From assembly GCF_003574835.2 (NCBI RefSeq), contig NZ_CP063196.1, positions 806,001-870,000 on the forward strand: 64,000 nucleotides of DNA. Direction: 5' to 3'. Made by a program: the position numbers and the translations under genes. Shown piece by piece: positions 41,663 to 49,802 of this stretch (the stretch's first letter is position 1; each line of letters begins with the position of its first letter). The notes below the pieces were generated by a model. That model worked only from the letters and a program-made list of their open reading frames with translations. It was not told the DNA's origin and made no database searches. The stretch is from Thermobifida halotolerans. GTDB lineage: Bacteria; Actinomycetota; Actinomycetes; Streptosporangiales; Streptosporangiaceae.

Positions 41663-43062
41663 GCGGTACGGAACCGGTGACCCTGGTCGTCCGGGGCGCA
41701 ACGGTGGTCAACGCCGACTGGCAGGGCAGGGCCGACGTGTTCGTGTCCGGGGAAACGGTCGCCGCGCTCGCCGCCCCCGGAACCCCCGTGCCCGGCGGCG
41801 CGGGCGCGGCCGAGATCGACGCGTCCGGTCTGCTGGTGCTGCCGGGAGGCGTGGACCCGCACTGCCACGTCGGCTTCACCTCCGGTGACTACACCTCGCT
41901 GGACGACTACCGGCAGTGCACCACCGCCGCGGTGTTCGGCGGTACCACCACCATCGTGGACTTCGCCATTCCCCGCCCCGGGGAGCGCCCCGCCGATGCC
42001 GCCCGGAAGCAGCGGGACAAGGCGGCGCGGGGGGTGTGCGACAGCGCCCTGCACGGCTGCGTCGTCGAGTGGGACGACACGACCGCCGACCAGCTCGCGG
42101 AGATGAGCGCCGCGGGGGTGCGCACCGTCAAGATGTTCACCACCTACCGCGGCGAGAGCATGGCTGACGAGGACACCATCCTGCGCACCATGAAGACGCT
42201 GCGCGACCTGGGCGGCATGGTGGTCATCCACTGCGAGGCCGACCACATCGTCAGCGACACCCAGACCCGCTGCGCCGCCGAGGGCCGCATCGGCGCCGGA
42301 CACATGGCCGCCACCCGCCCCGAGCTGGCCGAGACGGCCTCGGTGGCCGAGATCCTGGCCATCGCCGAGTCGGTGGGCGCGCCCGTGTACTTCGTGCACC
42401 AGTCCACCGCCGAGGCCGTGGAGCTGGTGGCCGCGGCCCGGCGGCGCGGTGTCCGCGCCTACACCGAGGCGGTGGCCCACCATCTGGTCCTCGACGACAG
42501 TGTCTACGCGGGCGAGCACCCCGAGCGGTTCGTGTGCTGCCCGCCGCTGCGGCCGCGCGCGGCGGTCGAGGCGCTGGGGCGGCACCTGTTCACCGGCGAG
42601 GTGTCCACCATCGGCAGCGACCACTGCTGCTACGACACCGCGCAGAAGGAGGAGCGCCACCACGACGTGCGGGTCATGCCCAACGGCCTGCCGGGGGTGG
42701 AGACGCGGCTTCCGGTGGTCTTCTCCGAGTACGTGGTGGGCCACGGGCTGGAGCCGACCCGGTTCGTGGAGCTGACCGCGGCCAACCCGGCGCGGGCCAA
42801 CGGGATCTACCCCCGCAAGGGGGCGGTGCTGCCGGGTTCGGACGCCGACATCGCGCTGTGGGACCCGGGTGCGCGCTGGCGGGTGCGCGCGGAGGAGCTG
42901 CACATGGCCACCGACTACACGCCCTACGAGGGCAGGGAGCTGACCGGCCGCCCCGTGACCGTCCTGGTGCGGGGGCGGGTGGTGGTCCGCGACGGCGTCC
43001 TGGTCGACGGCACCCCGCGCGGTCGGCACGTCCCCTCCGGCCCCATCCCCGCCCGGCTGTAG
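41659..43062 (+). CDS. D-hydantoinase/dihydropyrimidinase
   Basis: The 467-residue amidohydrolase has the binuclear metal site of cyclic-amide hydrolases: H68 and H70 in DPHCHVG, carboxylated lysine K158 in RTVKMFTT, the histidine of VVIHCEADH and that of YFVHQSTAEA, and aspartate in TIGSDHCCYD. It opens hydantoin, dihydropyrimidine or similar rings to N-carbamoyl acids. Its length and motifs are normal. GTG 41659 overlaps the previous stop. It ends the 14-gene run, just before a strong terminator. With HyuAB it means that two mechanistically different ring-opening enzymes are encoded in one operon. Confidence 0.9.
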   Translation: MSGTEPVTLVVRGATVVNADWQGRADVFVSGETVAALAAPGTPVPGGAGAAEIDASGLLVLPGGVDPHCHVGFTSGDYTSLDDYRQCTTAAVFGGTTTIVDFAIPRPGERPADAARKQRDKAARGVCDSALHGCVVEWDDTTADQLAEMSAAGVRTVKMFTTYRGESMADEDTILRTMKTLRDLGGMVVIHCEADHIVSDTQTRCAAEGRIGAGHMAATRPELAETASVAEILAIAESVGAPVYFVHQSTAEAVELVAAARRRGVRAYTEAVAHHLVLDDSVYAGEHPERFVCCPPLRPRAAVEALGRHLFTGEVSTIGSDHCCYDTAQKEERHHDVRVMPNGLPGVETRLPVVFSEYVVGHGLEPTRFVELTAANPARANGIYPRKGAVLPGSDADIALWDPGARWRVRAEELHMATDYTPYEGRELTGRPVTVLVRGRVVVRDGVLVDGTPRGRHVPSGPIPARL

Positions 43063-43089
43063 CGCACGCGCCGCCCCGAAGGGACGGGA

Positions 43090-43115
43090 AAGGCCCCGAC
43101 GCGCGTCGGGGCCTT
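43090..43115. terminator. terminator of the imino-acid/hydantoin operon
   Basis: AAGGCCCCGACGC (43090-43102) and GCGTCGGGGCCTT (43103-43115) are a perfect inverted repeat with zero formal loop. It ends the plus-strand operon and can also serve the convergent TerD-domain gene. Confidence 0.85.
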
Positions 43116-43212
43116 CCGGAAAGAAGAGGAGAGCGGGAGGGCTGGACATCTTGGAAATGTGGTTGAGCAGGAAGCCCTCTCATGGCCTCGTCCGGGTGAT
43201 TGTACCCCACGG

Positions 43213-45375
43213 TCACTCGGGGACGAGAGCACTCCACCGGTCGGGGGTGAAGACGTCCACCCCGTCGGGCAGGTCCTCGGGGCGCTCCAGGCCGACGTAG
43301 GCGGTCCGTCCCCGGGGCCCGCGCCCGGCGGGGGAGGCGACCTCCGCGCCGTTGCGGCGCATCAGGTCCGCGAGGTGGCCGACGGTCAGGTACTCGCGCT
43401 CCAGGATCGACCGGGCCAGCAGGGCGGTGCTGACGCGGTTGCCCTCCACCCGGTTGAAGCGGGGCTCTCCGCTCAGGACCAGGTGCGTCCACCGGGCCGT
43501 CCACACGCCGGAGGCGTCGCGGGCGAACACCAGCGGCAGGACCACCTGCCCGCTGCCGCGCAGGTCGGACCTGACCCGGACGGTGCGCGGTTCGAAGGGC
43601 AGGCCCTCCTGCTCCCCGTCGCGGGTCATGTACCCGAAGAAGGACTCGGCGACCTGGTCGAACCCCTCTCCGGAGTAGACGTTGACCTGCGGTACGACGT
43701 ACCGGGCAGGCACCCTGGACAGGTCGAGGTCGATCATCTCCGTGGCGCCCTCGGGCGCGGGGGCCTCGACGATGTCGCCGGAGTGGACCGCGCCGTACCC
43801 GCTGAGGCTGGTCCAGGACACCTGCCCGCCGTACTGGAAGTCGTCGTTGAGCAGCAGCACCGACAGGTCGAAGTCGGTGTCGCTCCGCTGCTGCGTCCAG
43901 TGGACGAAGAACCGCAGGTGCCGACCGTCCACGGACGTCACCGACCCCCGGGGCAGGACGCCGAACCCGCCCGGGACGGCCTTGCCCGAGCGGGGCAGGG
44001 CCGCCGTGCGGACCGCCGGGTCGACCAGGACCAGGTCGTAGGCGGGCAGCCGGCGCGCGATCTCGTCGTCGAGCACGCGGTTGACCCGGTCGACGACCGC
44101 CCGGTCCAGCGGCGGCCTGCCGTCGGGGACCGTCCAGGCCCGGCCGGTCCGGTTGACGAAGAGGCGGGCCGTGCCGGGCAGGGCGCGGTTGGTCAGGTGC
44201 TCGCGCGCGGCCAGCAGCACCCGCCCCGACACCTGCCCGACGGTGTCGGCCAGGGCGGCCACGACGGCGTCGGCCCGCTCGGGGGCGGAGAGGCGCAGCA
44301 GCCGGTCGAGGGCGCGGACGAGCATGCCGGGAGCCTGGACGAGGAGGGGAAGCGCCCGGTCCGGGCCGCCGTCGGCCAGGGCGAGTTCGACGCGGGCGGC
44401 CAGGGAGCGGACCCGCCGGTCGCCGCGCGCCACGGCGAACACCTCCTGGGCGTGGGGCAGGCGGGGATGCTCGTGCGGATGCAGGCTCTCGCCCAGGCGC
44501 TTCCACCGGTCGGCGAACCGGTTGACGTCGGCGAGCTTGGCCGGGGCGGCGCCGACCACCCGGTCGAGCGCGGCCAGCAGCGCGCGCCGGTCGCGGCGGG
44601 CCAGGGACCGGAACCGGGTGGGCTCGGCCAGGGTGACGTCGCCGCCCGACAGCGCGCAGGCCAACCGCAGCACGTCGGTGACGGTGTCCACCAGCAGGGG
44701 CCTGTCGTGCGTCAGGCGGACGCGGTTGACCAGCGCCCGGTTCTCCCGCACCGGGACGGTCCGCGGCTGTTCGGCGTCGACGCAGTAGGCGGCCAGGGTC
44801 TCCAGCAGGCGCAGGTCCTCGTCGTTCAACGGAACCGGGCTGGCGGCCAGGGCGAGGTAGCGGGCGTGCGCCTCCTCCGGCAGCGGCCGTCCCAGGTGCA
44901 GGACGCTGACCCGGTCCTTCACCGAGGGGACGAGGTCGTCGTGGGCGGCCAGCAGGTCGGACCACGAGTGCTGGTAGCGGCCGTAGGAGGGCAGCGCGAG
45001 CAGGTCGATCCCCCCGGCGGTCAGCAGGCGCCGACCGTCGACGCCCTCGTCGGCGGGGTCGGTCAGCGCCCGGGACAGGCAGTCCAGCCAGAACTCCACG
45101 GTGTCGGGAACGTTGGCGGGAAAGTCCCTGAAGTAGACGTTGTGCGCGACGTGGTCGCCCACCGCCTCACGCACCGCGGCCAGGACCCGCACGGCGGTGT
45201 CGATCACGGTCTCGGGCCGCAGCCCCGACAGGTGCTCCAGCAGTTCCCGTGAGCACTTGAAACCGATCCGCAGGAGCGCGGCGTCCAGTTGCCGGGCCGC
45301 CGCCGCGCCGTCGCCCGGCTCCCCCTCGGGGGCGGGCACGCGCAGTGTCGTGCGGATGATCTGGGTCGTCAGCAT
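43213..45375 (-). CDS. large protein with C-terminal TerD-like domain
   Basis: The 720-residue cytoplasmic protein ends with a TerD/tellurium-resistance-like region (about 470-640): DLSVLLLNDDFQYGGQVSWT, YGAVHSGDIVEAPAPEGATE, IDLDLSRVPARYVVPQVNVY and ESFFGYMTRDGE. These acidic loops resemble the calcium-binding sites of TerD. The N-terminal 450 residues are helical with no domain I recognise, resembling the SCO0854/MXAN_6230-like group but without a visible RING motif. ATG 45375 is the likely start; GTG 45381 is an alternative and no ribosome site is evident. Ter-type proteins act in stress, metal or phage responses; the role here is unknown. No other ter gene is nearby. Confidence 0.75.
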   Translation of the reverse strand: MLTTQIIRTTLRVPAPEGEPGDGAAAARQLDAALLRIGFKCSRELLEHLSGLRPETVIDTAVRVLAAVREAVGDHVAHNVYFRDFPANVPDTVEFWLDCLSRALTDPADEGVDGRRLLTAGGIDLLALPSYGRYQHSWSDLLAAHDDLVPSVKDRVSVLHLGRPLPEEAHARYLALAASPVPLNDEDLRLLETLAAYCVDAEQPRTVPVRENRALVNRVRLTHDRPLLVDTVTDVLRLACALSGGDVTLAEPTRFRSLARRDRRALLAALDRVVGAAPAKLADVNRFADRWKRLGESLHPHEHPRLPHAQEVFAVARGDRRVRSLAARVELALADGGPDRALPLLVQAPGMLVRALDRLLRLSAPERADAVVAALADTVGQVSGRVLLAAREHLTNRALPGTARLFVNRTGRAWTVPDGRPPLDRAVVDRVNRVLDDEIARRLPAYDLVLVDPAVRTAALPRSGKAVPGGFGVLPRGSVTSVDGRHLRFFVHWTQQRSDTDFDLSVLLLNDDFQYGGQVSWTSLSGYGAVHSGDIVEAPAPEGATEMIDLDLSRVPARYVVPQVNVYSGEGFDQVAESFFGYMTRDGEQEGLPFEPRTVRVRSDLRGSGQVVLPLVFARDASGVWTARWTHLVLSGEPRFNRVEGNRVSTALLARSILEREYLTVGHLADLMRRNGAEVASPAGRGPRGRTAYVGLERPEDLPDGVDVFTPDRWSALVPE

Positions 45376-45571
45376 GGGCACAGTCTTGCGGGCGGAGTCG
45401 GCGGGGGGAAGCGATTAACGGGAGCGGGCACGCCCGCCACGGTCGCCTCCGACGGCGCGGTTCTCCCGGATGCGGGTCCGGAGAGGAGCGGGAGACGCCG
45501 GGAGGTCGGAAGGACCCGTGACACCGCCGCGGCCGTCCCCCGCGCCCGCCGCGAACCGGCCGGGGCGGGGG

Positions 45572-46639
45572 TCAGCGCCGTGTGGGCGGGGCGGTGCTCT
45601 CGCGGGCGATGACCTCGCCGCTGACCGCGACCACGCGGGACTCCTGGGCGGACTCCCCGTTGTCGTCCAGGGCCAGGCGGGCCGCCTCCTCGCCCATCCG
45701 CTCCAGGGGCAGGCGCACCGTGGTCAGGGCCGGGGTGAGGTCGCGCAGCGTGGGAATGTCGTCGAACCCCGCCACCGACAGGTCCTCGGGCACCCGCAGC
45801 CCCAGGTCGCGCAGGGCGGCCATCGCCCCGGTGGCCATGACGTCGTTGACCGCGAACAGGCAGGTCGCGTCCGTTCCCGCGGCCATCAGGCGGCGGGTGG
45901 ACTCGTAGCCGCCGTCGCGGGTGAACGCGCCGTGCACCACGTTGTGGTAGGCGAGGTCGATGCCCGCGCTCGACAGCGCGGAGTGGAACCCGTCCAACCG
46001 GTCGCGCGCGGCGCGCAGGTCGGTGGGACCGGCCAGGATCGCGAACCTGCGGTGGCCCTGATCGACGAGGTGCCGGGCCAGCGCGGCGGCGCCGTTGCGG
46101 TTGTCGGGGACCACCGTGTCGGCGGGCAGCCCCTCCTGCGACACGCAGGCGACCCGCCCGCCCTGCTTGGTGAAGGTCCTGATCTCACCGGCCAGTCTGC
46201 GGGTGCTCTCCTCGTCGATCGTGCGGCTGCCCACCAGGACCACGGCGCGGGCGCGGTGCGCGCGCAGGGTCGCCAGCAGTTGGGTCTCGCGCTGGGGAGC
46301 CCGACCGGTGGTGCCCAGCACCACCACCAGCCCCTCGTCCTCGGCGCGGCGGGTCACCCCCGCGGCGATGCTGGAGAAGTAGGGGTCGGCGATGTCGTGC
46401 ACGATGAGCCCCACCAGGGAACTGGTGTTGCGGGCCAGTGTCTGCGCCGACGCGTTGGCGAGGTAGCCGAGTTCGCGGGCGCTGGCGGTGACCCGTTCGC
46501 GCAGCTTCTCACCGACCTGCCGGGTGCTGCCGTTGATCACGCGCGACGCGGTCGCCAGGGACACCCCGGCATGCTTGGCCACCTGCTCCAGTGTCACGTA
46601 TCCGGACCCCACCCCGTCGCCCTTTCCGCTGCGTGCCAC
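45572..46639 (-). CDS. LacI-family transcriptional regulator
   Basis: The protein of about 355 residues has a LacI helix-turn-helix (TLEQVAKHAGVSLATASRVI, then LGYLANASAQTLARNTSSL) and an effector-binding core (LVGLIVHDIADPYFSSIAAG, HRRFAILAGPTD, LSVAGFDDIPTLRDLTPALT). The start is ambiguous: GTG 46639 with GGGAAAG upstream, or GTG 46597 directly before the DNA-binding domain. It follows the epimerase gene by 44 bases on the same strand, so it may be the last gene of that operon. It is the best local candidate to bind the TGGWAARCGCTTDCCA sites at 18.3, 49.7, 52.9 and 53.2 kb. Confidence 0.9.
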   Translation of the reverse strand: MARSGKGDGVGSGYVTLEQVAKHAGVSLATASRVINGSTRQVGEKLRERVTASARELGYLANASAQTLARNTSSLVGLIVHDIADPYFSSIAAGVTRRAEDEGLVVVLGTTGRAPQRETQLLATLRAHRARAVVLVGSRTIDEESTRRLAGEIRTFTKQGGRVACVSQEGLPADTVVPDNRNGAAALARHLVDQGHRRFAILAGPTDLRAARDRLDGFHSALSSAGIDLAYHNVVHGAFTRDGGYESTRRLMAAGTDATCLFAVNDVMATGAMAALRDLGLRVPEDLSVAGFDDIPTLRDLTPALTTVRLPLERMGEEAARLALDDNGESAQESRVVAVSGEVIARESTAPPTRR

Positions 46640-46641
46640 CA

Positions 46642-46655
46642 GGAAAACTCTTTCC
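46642..46655. promoter_or_regulatory. imperfect LacI-like site at the start of the second LacI gene
   Basis: GGAAAACTCTTTCC has five-base complementary ends (GGAAA/TTTCC) like the outer parts of the other LacI operators but lacks the central GCGC. It overlaps the ribosome-binding region of the LacI gene and could mediate weak autoregulation. Confidence 0.35.
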
Positions 46656-46683
46656 CTTCCGATCGTAGAGCAGCGGCGACGTG

Positions 46684-47598
46684 TCAGGAATCCGCGCCGC
46701 TGATCCCGCCCTGTGCATTCTGTCGCAGTTCGGAGCGCCAGGTCCTCCTGGGACGCCATCCCAGGGCCCTGCGCGCCGCCTCTGAGCTGAAGGCGGCGCG
46801 GCCGTCGGCCAGGGCGCCGGCCGCCTCCGCGGTGGTGGGGTGGAACCGCGGCAGCAGTTCGTCGAGCGGGCGCGCGGCCAGCGGGTCCTCGGCGACCGCG
46901 TGGAGGACCTGGCCGTTGGCCACCCGCTCGGGGTGCTCGACGACCAGCGCGAACAGTTCGGCGGCGTCGCGGGCGTCGATGTAGTTGAACAGCGACCCGG
47001 CCGCCAGTTCCGGGTCGGCCAGGCGCTCGGCGACGGTGTGCCCCTGCTGGGTGGGAGCGCCCGCCCACTCCTCGGGGGCGATCACGTAGCCGGGGCGCAC
47101 GACCGACAGCACGCAGTCGCCGCTGGTGCGGGCCACCGCGCGCACCGTCTCCTCGATGATGAGCTTGCTCAGCCCGTAGGCGTGCCACGGCGCGACCGGG
47201 TGCTCCTCGTCCAGCGGCAGGTAGCGGGGGCGCCAGGAGGGGGTGTTGTACCCGAAGACGGTCGGGCTGGAGGCGGCCACGGCCGCCCGCGCGCCGCAGG
47301 CGACCGCATCGGTGAGCACCGCCCAGGCCAGGCGGGTGTTGACGTCCAGGGTCTCCAGGTCGGGGCGGGCGAACGGAACCGCGATGCCCGCCAGGTGGAC
47401 CACCCCCTCGGGGCGGGCGTCGGCGAAGACCCCGGCGCGGGCGCGCTCGTCGAGCAGGTCGGCGACCACGCCGCGCACACCGGGGATCTGCGGGCCGGGC
47501 GCGATGTCGACGGAGGTGACGTCGTGTCCGCGTTCGGCCAGGACGGCGACGACGCTGCGGCCGAGCCGCCCCGAGCCGCCGGTGACGAGGACGCGCAT
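46684..47598 (-). CDS. NAD-dependent epimerase/dehydratase (extended SDR)
   Basis: The 304-residue protein has an N-terminal Rossmann motif VLVTGGSGRLGRSVVAVLAE, the strand GVVHLAGIAVPF, serine/tyrosine/lysine catalytic elements in AASSPTVFGYN and WHAYGLSKLIIEE (YxxxK), and FNYIDARDAAELFALVVE near the C-terminus. It resembles GalE-like epimerases and also uronate dehydrogenases in length. In this setting, with sugar oxidoreductases and the semialdehyde dehydrogenase, oxidation of a uronate or epimerisation of a free sugar is possible. ATG 47598 follows AAAGGCGG. It lies 26 bases after the PmoA-like gene on the same strand. Confidence 0.85.
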   Translation of the reverse strand: MRVLVTGGSGRLGRSVVAVLAERGHDVTSVDIAPGPQIPGVRGVVADLLDERARAGVFADARPEGVVHLAGIAVPFARPDLETLDVNTRLAWAVLTDAVACGARAAVAASSPTVFGYNTPSWRPRYLPLDEEHPVAPWHAYGLSKLIIEETVRAVARTSGDCVLSVVRPGYVIAPEEWAGAPTQQGHTVAERLADPELAAGSLFNYIDARDAAELFALVVEHPERVANGQVLHAVAEDPLAARPLDELLPRFHPTTAEAAGALADGRAAFSSEAARRALGWRPRRTWRSELRQNAQGGISGADS

Positions 47599-47623
47599 GG
47601 GTACCGCCTTTCTGATCGGGGGG

Positions 47624-48487
47624 TTACGGACGCCGACGGGCGGCGGCGGCCAGGGCGGCCGGGTCGGGGCGGCCGTCGGCGACGACGGTGACCACGCGGC
47701 GTTCCAGGCCGCCGCCCTCGGGCAGCGGCAGCCGCTCCGCCCAGGCCAGGGCCGCGCCGACACCGGGGTACTCCGCGGCGCGCAGGAACCACGGGTCGCG
47801 GTCGGGGCCGTCCTGGACGAACACCAGCGTCCACTCCCGGCCTTCGGGGGAGCGCCCGGCCAGCGCCAGCCAGTCGGCGCGCGAGCCGTGCAGCGCGTCC
47901 TCGCCCTCGACGCCGGGGCCGAGGCAGCGCGGCGGCTCGGCGGCGATGGGCGCCCGCCAGAAGAAGCCGCCGTAGCCCGCGCGGGGACGTCCGTTGGTGG
48001 CCGGGCTGCCGATGCTCAGGGGCCGTCCGCTGGTGTTGCGCAGCCGCACGGCGACCTCCAGCGCCCACGCGTCCGCGCCGACCCGCCGCGCGGCCCAGGT
48101 GCGCTCCTCGCGCACCAGTTCCGCGCCGTCCGGGTCGGTCCACGACAGGGCCTCCACGCGCCGCGAGTCCTCTTCGACCAGCCACTCCAGGTGCTCCTGG
48201 CGGCCGTGGTTGTCCAGCAGCACCGAGCCGCGGTCGCGGGTGAAGGTGCGCCCGCCCCAGAAGCTCACCCCCGAGACGTCGGGGACGGCGACGCTCACCC
48301 CCAGGTGGTGCCGGTGGTCGTCGGGGCAGACCTCGGTGACGACCGTCCCACCGAGGGTGCGCACCGGGTGCAGGTAGGGGCGGGGCGACAGCACCGGTTC
48401 GACGTCCGCGCCGTCGCGGTGACGGGCGACGGCCACGCCGTCCACCGACAGCGTCGCCGCGGAGGGGGAGGAGGGGAGCGAGGTCAT
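47624..48487 (-). CDS. PmoA/DUF6807-family protein
   Basis: The 287-residue protein matches the family annotated as PmoA or DUF6807. Features are YLHPVRTLGGTVVTEVCPDD followed by HRHHLGVSVAVPDVSGVSFWGG, DRGSVLLDNHGRQEHLEWL and SPATNGRPRAGYGGFFWRAP. Despite the name, these are not methane monooxygenase subunits but beta-sandwich proteins usually beside Gfo/Idh/MocA oxidoreductases in sugar loci. The HHxxG-type histidines could bind metal or a sugar. ATG 48487 overlaps the stop of the preceding oxidoreductase gene (ATGA), so the two should be functionally linked. Confidence 0.83.
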   Translation of the reverse strand: MTSLPSSPSAATLSVDGVAVARHRDGADVEPVLSPRPYLHPVRTLGGTVVTEVCPDDHRHHLGVSVAVPDVSGVSFWGGRTFTRDRGSVLLDNHGRQEHLEWLVEEDSRRVEALSWTDPDGAELVREERTWAARRVGADAWALEVAVRLRNTSGRPLSIGSPATNGRPRAGYGGFFWRAPIAAEPPRCLGPGVEGEDALHGSRADWLALAGRSPEGREWTLVFVQDGPDRDPWFLRAAEYPGVGAALAWAERLPLPEGGGLERRVVTVVADGRPDPAALAAAARRRP

Positions 48488-49641
48488 GAGGCCGCCTTGG
48501 CTGCGGGCGTCCACGGGACGCCGATCTCGGAGAACAGGGCCACGCGCTCGGCGCTGCGGAGCACGAGTCCGTCGACGCCGGGCACCACGCGCCGGGTGCC
48601 CTCGGCCTCGACCGACACCTGCTGGGCCGACTCGGGGATGGGGGTGGGGTCGGGGGCGCGCCGCACCGCCTCCAGCACGGTCATGAAGCCGCGCGTGGCG
48701 GCGGGGGGCACGAGGAGCGGTTCGCCCCGTCCGATGTGCGCCACCAGGTTCTCCAGCAGGTCGGTGCGCGGGTGCTCGGTGGTGACGGGCTCCTCGCCGG
48801 GGCGGTGGAGGGTGACGCGGTCCAGGGTGTACTCGAAGACGATCCGTCCGGCGTCGCCGTGCACGACGAGGTGGGGCGGGCGGTGCTCGGCGGCGCACAG
48901 GGTGACGGCCACCGAGATCGGGGTGCCGTCGGGGGCGTGCAGGCGCACGCAGGAGGTGTCGTCGCTCTCGATGTCGTGGGCGTGGAACAGTTCCAGTTCG
49001 ACGGGGCCGGACACCGCCTGGTCGGCGCCCGCGACGGCCAGGGCGGTGGCGATGGCGTGCGCGAAGGGGTTGGTCAGTGCTCCGTCGACCACGTCGCGGC
49101 CGTCCAGGCGGCGGCGTCCCGCCCACGCGGCGCGCTCGTAGTAGGCCGAGGTGCGGATCCAGGTGCCCGCGCCGCCGATGCCGCGCACCGCGCCGATCGC
49201 GCCGTCGGCGACGAGCGCGCGCACCGCCGCCACGGCGGAGGAGCCCAGGCTCTGGAAGCCCACCTGGCAGGCCAGACCGGAGGCGGCCACGGCCGTGCAC
49301 AACTCGTCGAACTCGGCCAGCGTGGCGGTGGGGGGCTTTTCCAGCAGCAGGTGGGAGCCGTGGTCGAGCGCGATCCGGGCCAGCGGCAGGTGGGTGTGGA
49401 TGGGGGTGACCAGGACGGTGATCGCCGCACCGGTGAGTTCCAGCAGTCCGGAAAGGTCGGAGGAGTGGTGCACCGGGCCCAGCCCCTCCAGGAGGGAGTC
49501 GGGGACGGGGCGCCGGTCGCACACCCCGACCAGCCGGACCAGCCCGGCGTCGCTGAGTCTGCGCAGGTTCCTCAGGTGGGAGCGGCCGTGGCCGTGCACG
49601 CCGACCAGCACCACCGGGACGGGGCCGCTGAGGGGGGTCAT
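48484..49641 (-). CDS. Gfo/Idh/MocA-family oxidoreductase
   Basis: The 385-residue protein has a Rossmann start (VVLVGVHGHGRSHLRNL), the EKPP motif in GSHLLLEKPPTATLAEFDEL, and the second-domain segments GTWIRTSAYYERAAW and DVVDGALTNPFAHAIATAL, with the probable catalytic histidine. It is the first gene of a minus-strand operon with PmoA/DUF6807, epimerase and LacI, and is divergent from the aldehyde dehydrogenase gene across a LacI operator (49736-49751). It presumably oxidises or reduces a sugar carbon; the substrate is unknown. Confidence 0.88.
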   Translation of the reverse strand: MTPLSGPVPVVLVGVHGHGRSHLRNLRRLSDAGLVRLVGVCDRRPVPDSLLEGLGPVHHSSDLSGLLELTGAAITVLVTPIHTHLPLARIALDHGSHLLLEKPPTATLAEFDELCTAVAASGLACQVGFQSLGSSAVAAVRALVADGAIGAVRGIGGAGTWIRTSAYYERAAWAGRRRLDGRDVVDGALTNPFAHAIATALAVAGADQAVSGPVELELFHAHDIESDDTSCVRLHAPDGTPISVAVTLCAAEHRPPHLVVHGDAGRIVFEYTLDRVTLHRPGEEPVTTEHPRTDLLENLVAHIGRGEPLLVPPAATRGFMTVLEAVRRAPDPTPIPESAQQVSVEAEGTRRVVPGVDGLVLRSAERVALFSEIGVPWTPAAKAAS

Positions 49642-49735
49642 CGCGACATCCTCCGAGGCGGACGTCGGGTTGCTGAACTGCGGTGTCCTGCGGCGGCGGT
49701 GTTCACGACATCGACCCCTTCGGCTGCTATCGTCA

Positions 49736-49751
49736 TGGAAAGCGCTTGCCC
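49736..49751. promoter_or_regulatory. LacI-type operator in a divergent promoter region
   Basis: TGGAAAGCGCTTGCCC sits between the oxidoreductase operon (start 49641, minus) and the aldehyde dehydrogenase gene (start 49803, plus). It shares the AAAGCGCTT core with 18333-18348 and could control both directions. Confidence 0.75.
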
Positions 49752-49802
49752 AATGTAGGCGGCGCCGGAACGCCATGTCAACGAGAGGACGTGCAACCGC
49801 TC

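Noticed and set aside
42674-44965. Long minus-strand open frame rich in arginine and proline
   Set aside because: It crosses the convergent boundary and terminator at 43090-43115 and is a frame shadow of the hydantoinase and TerD-domain genes.
47624-48487. Methane monooxygenase subunit suggested by the family name PmoA
   Set aside because: The protein is soluble, lacks the membrane helices of particulate monooxygenase subunits, and sits in a sugar operon with no PmoB/PmoC partners.
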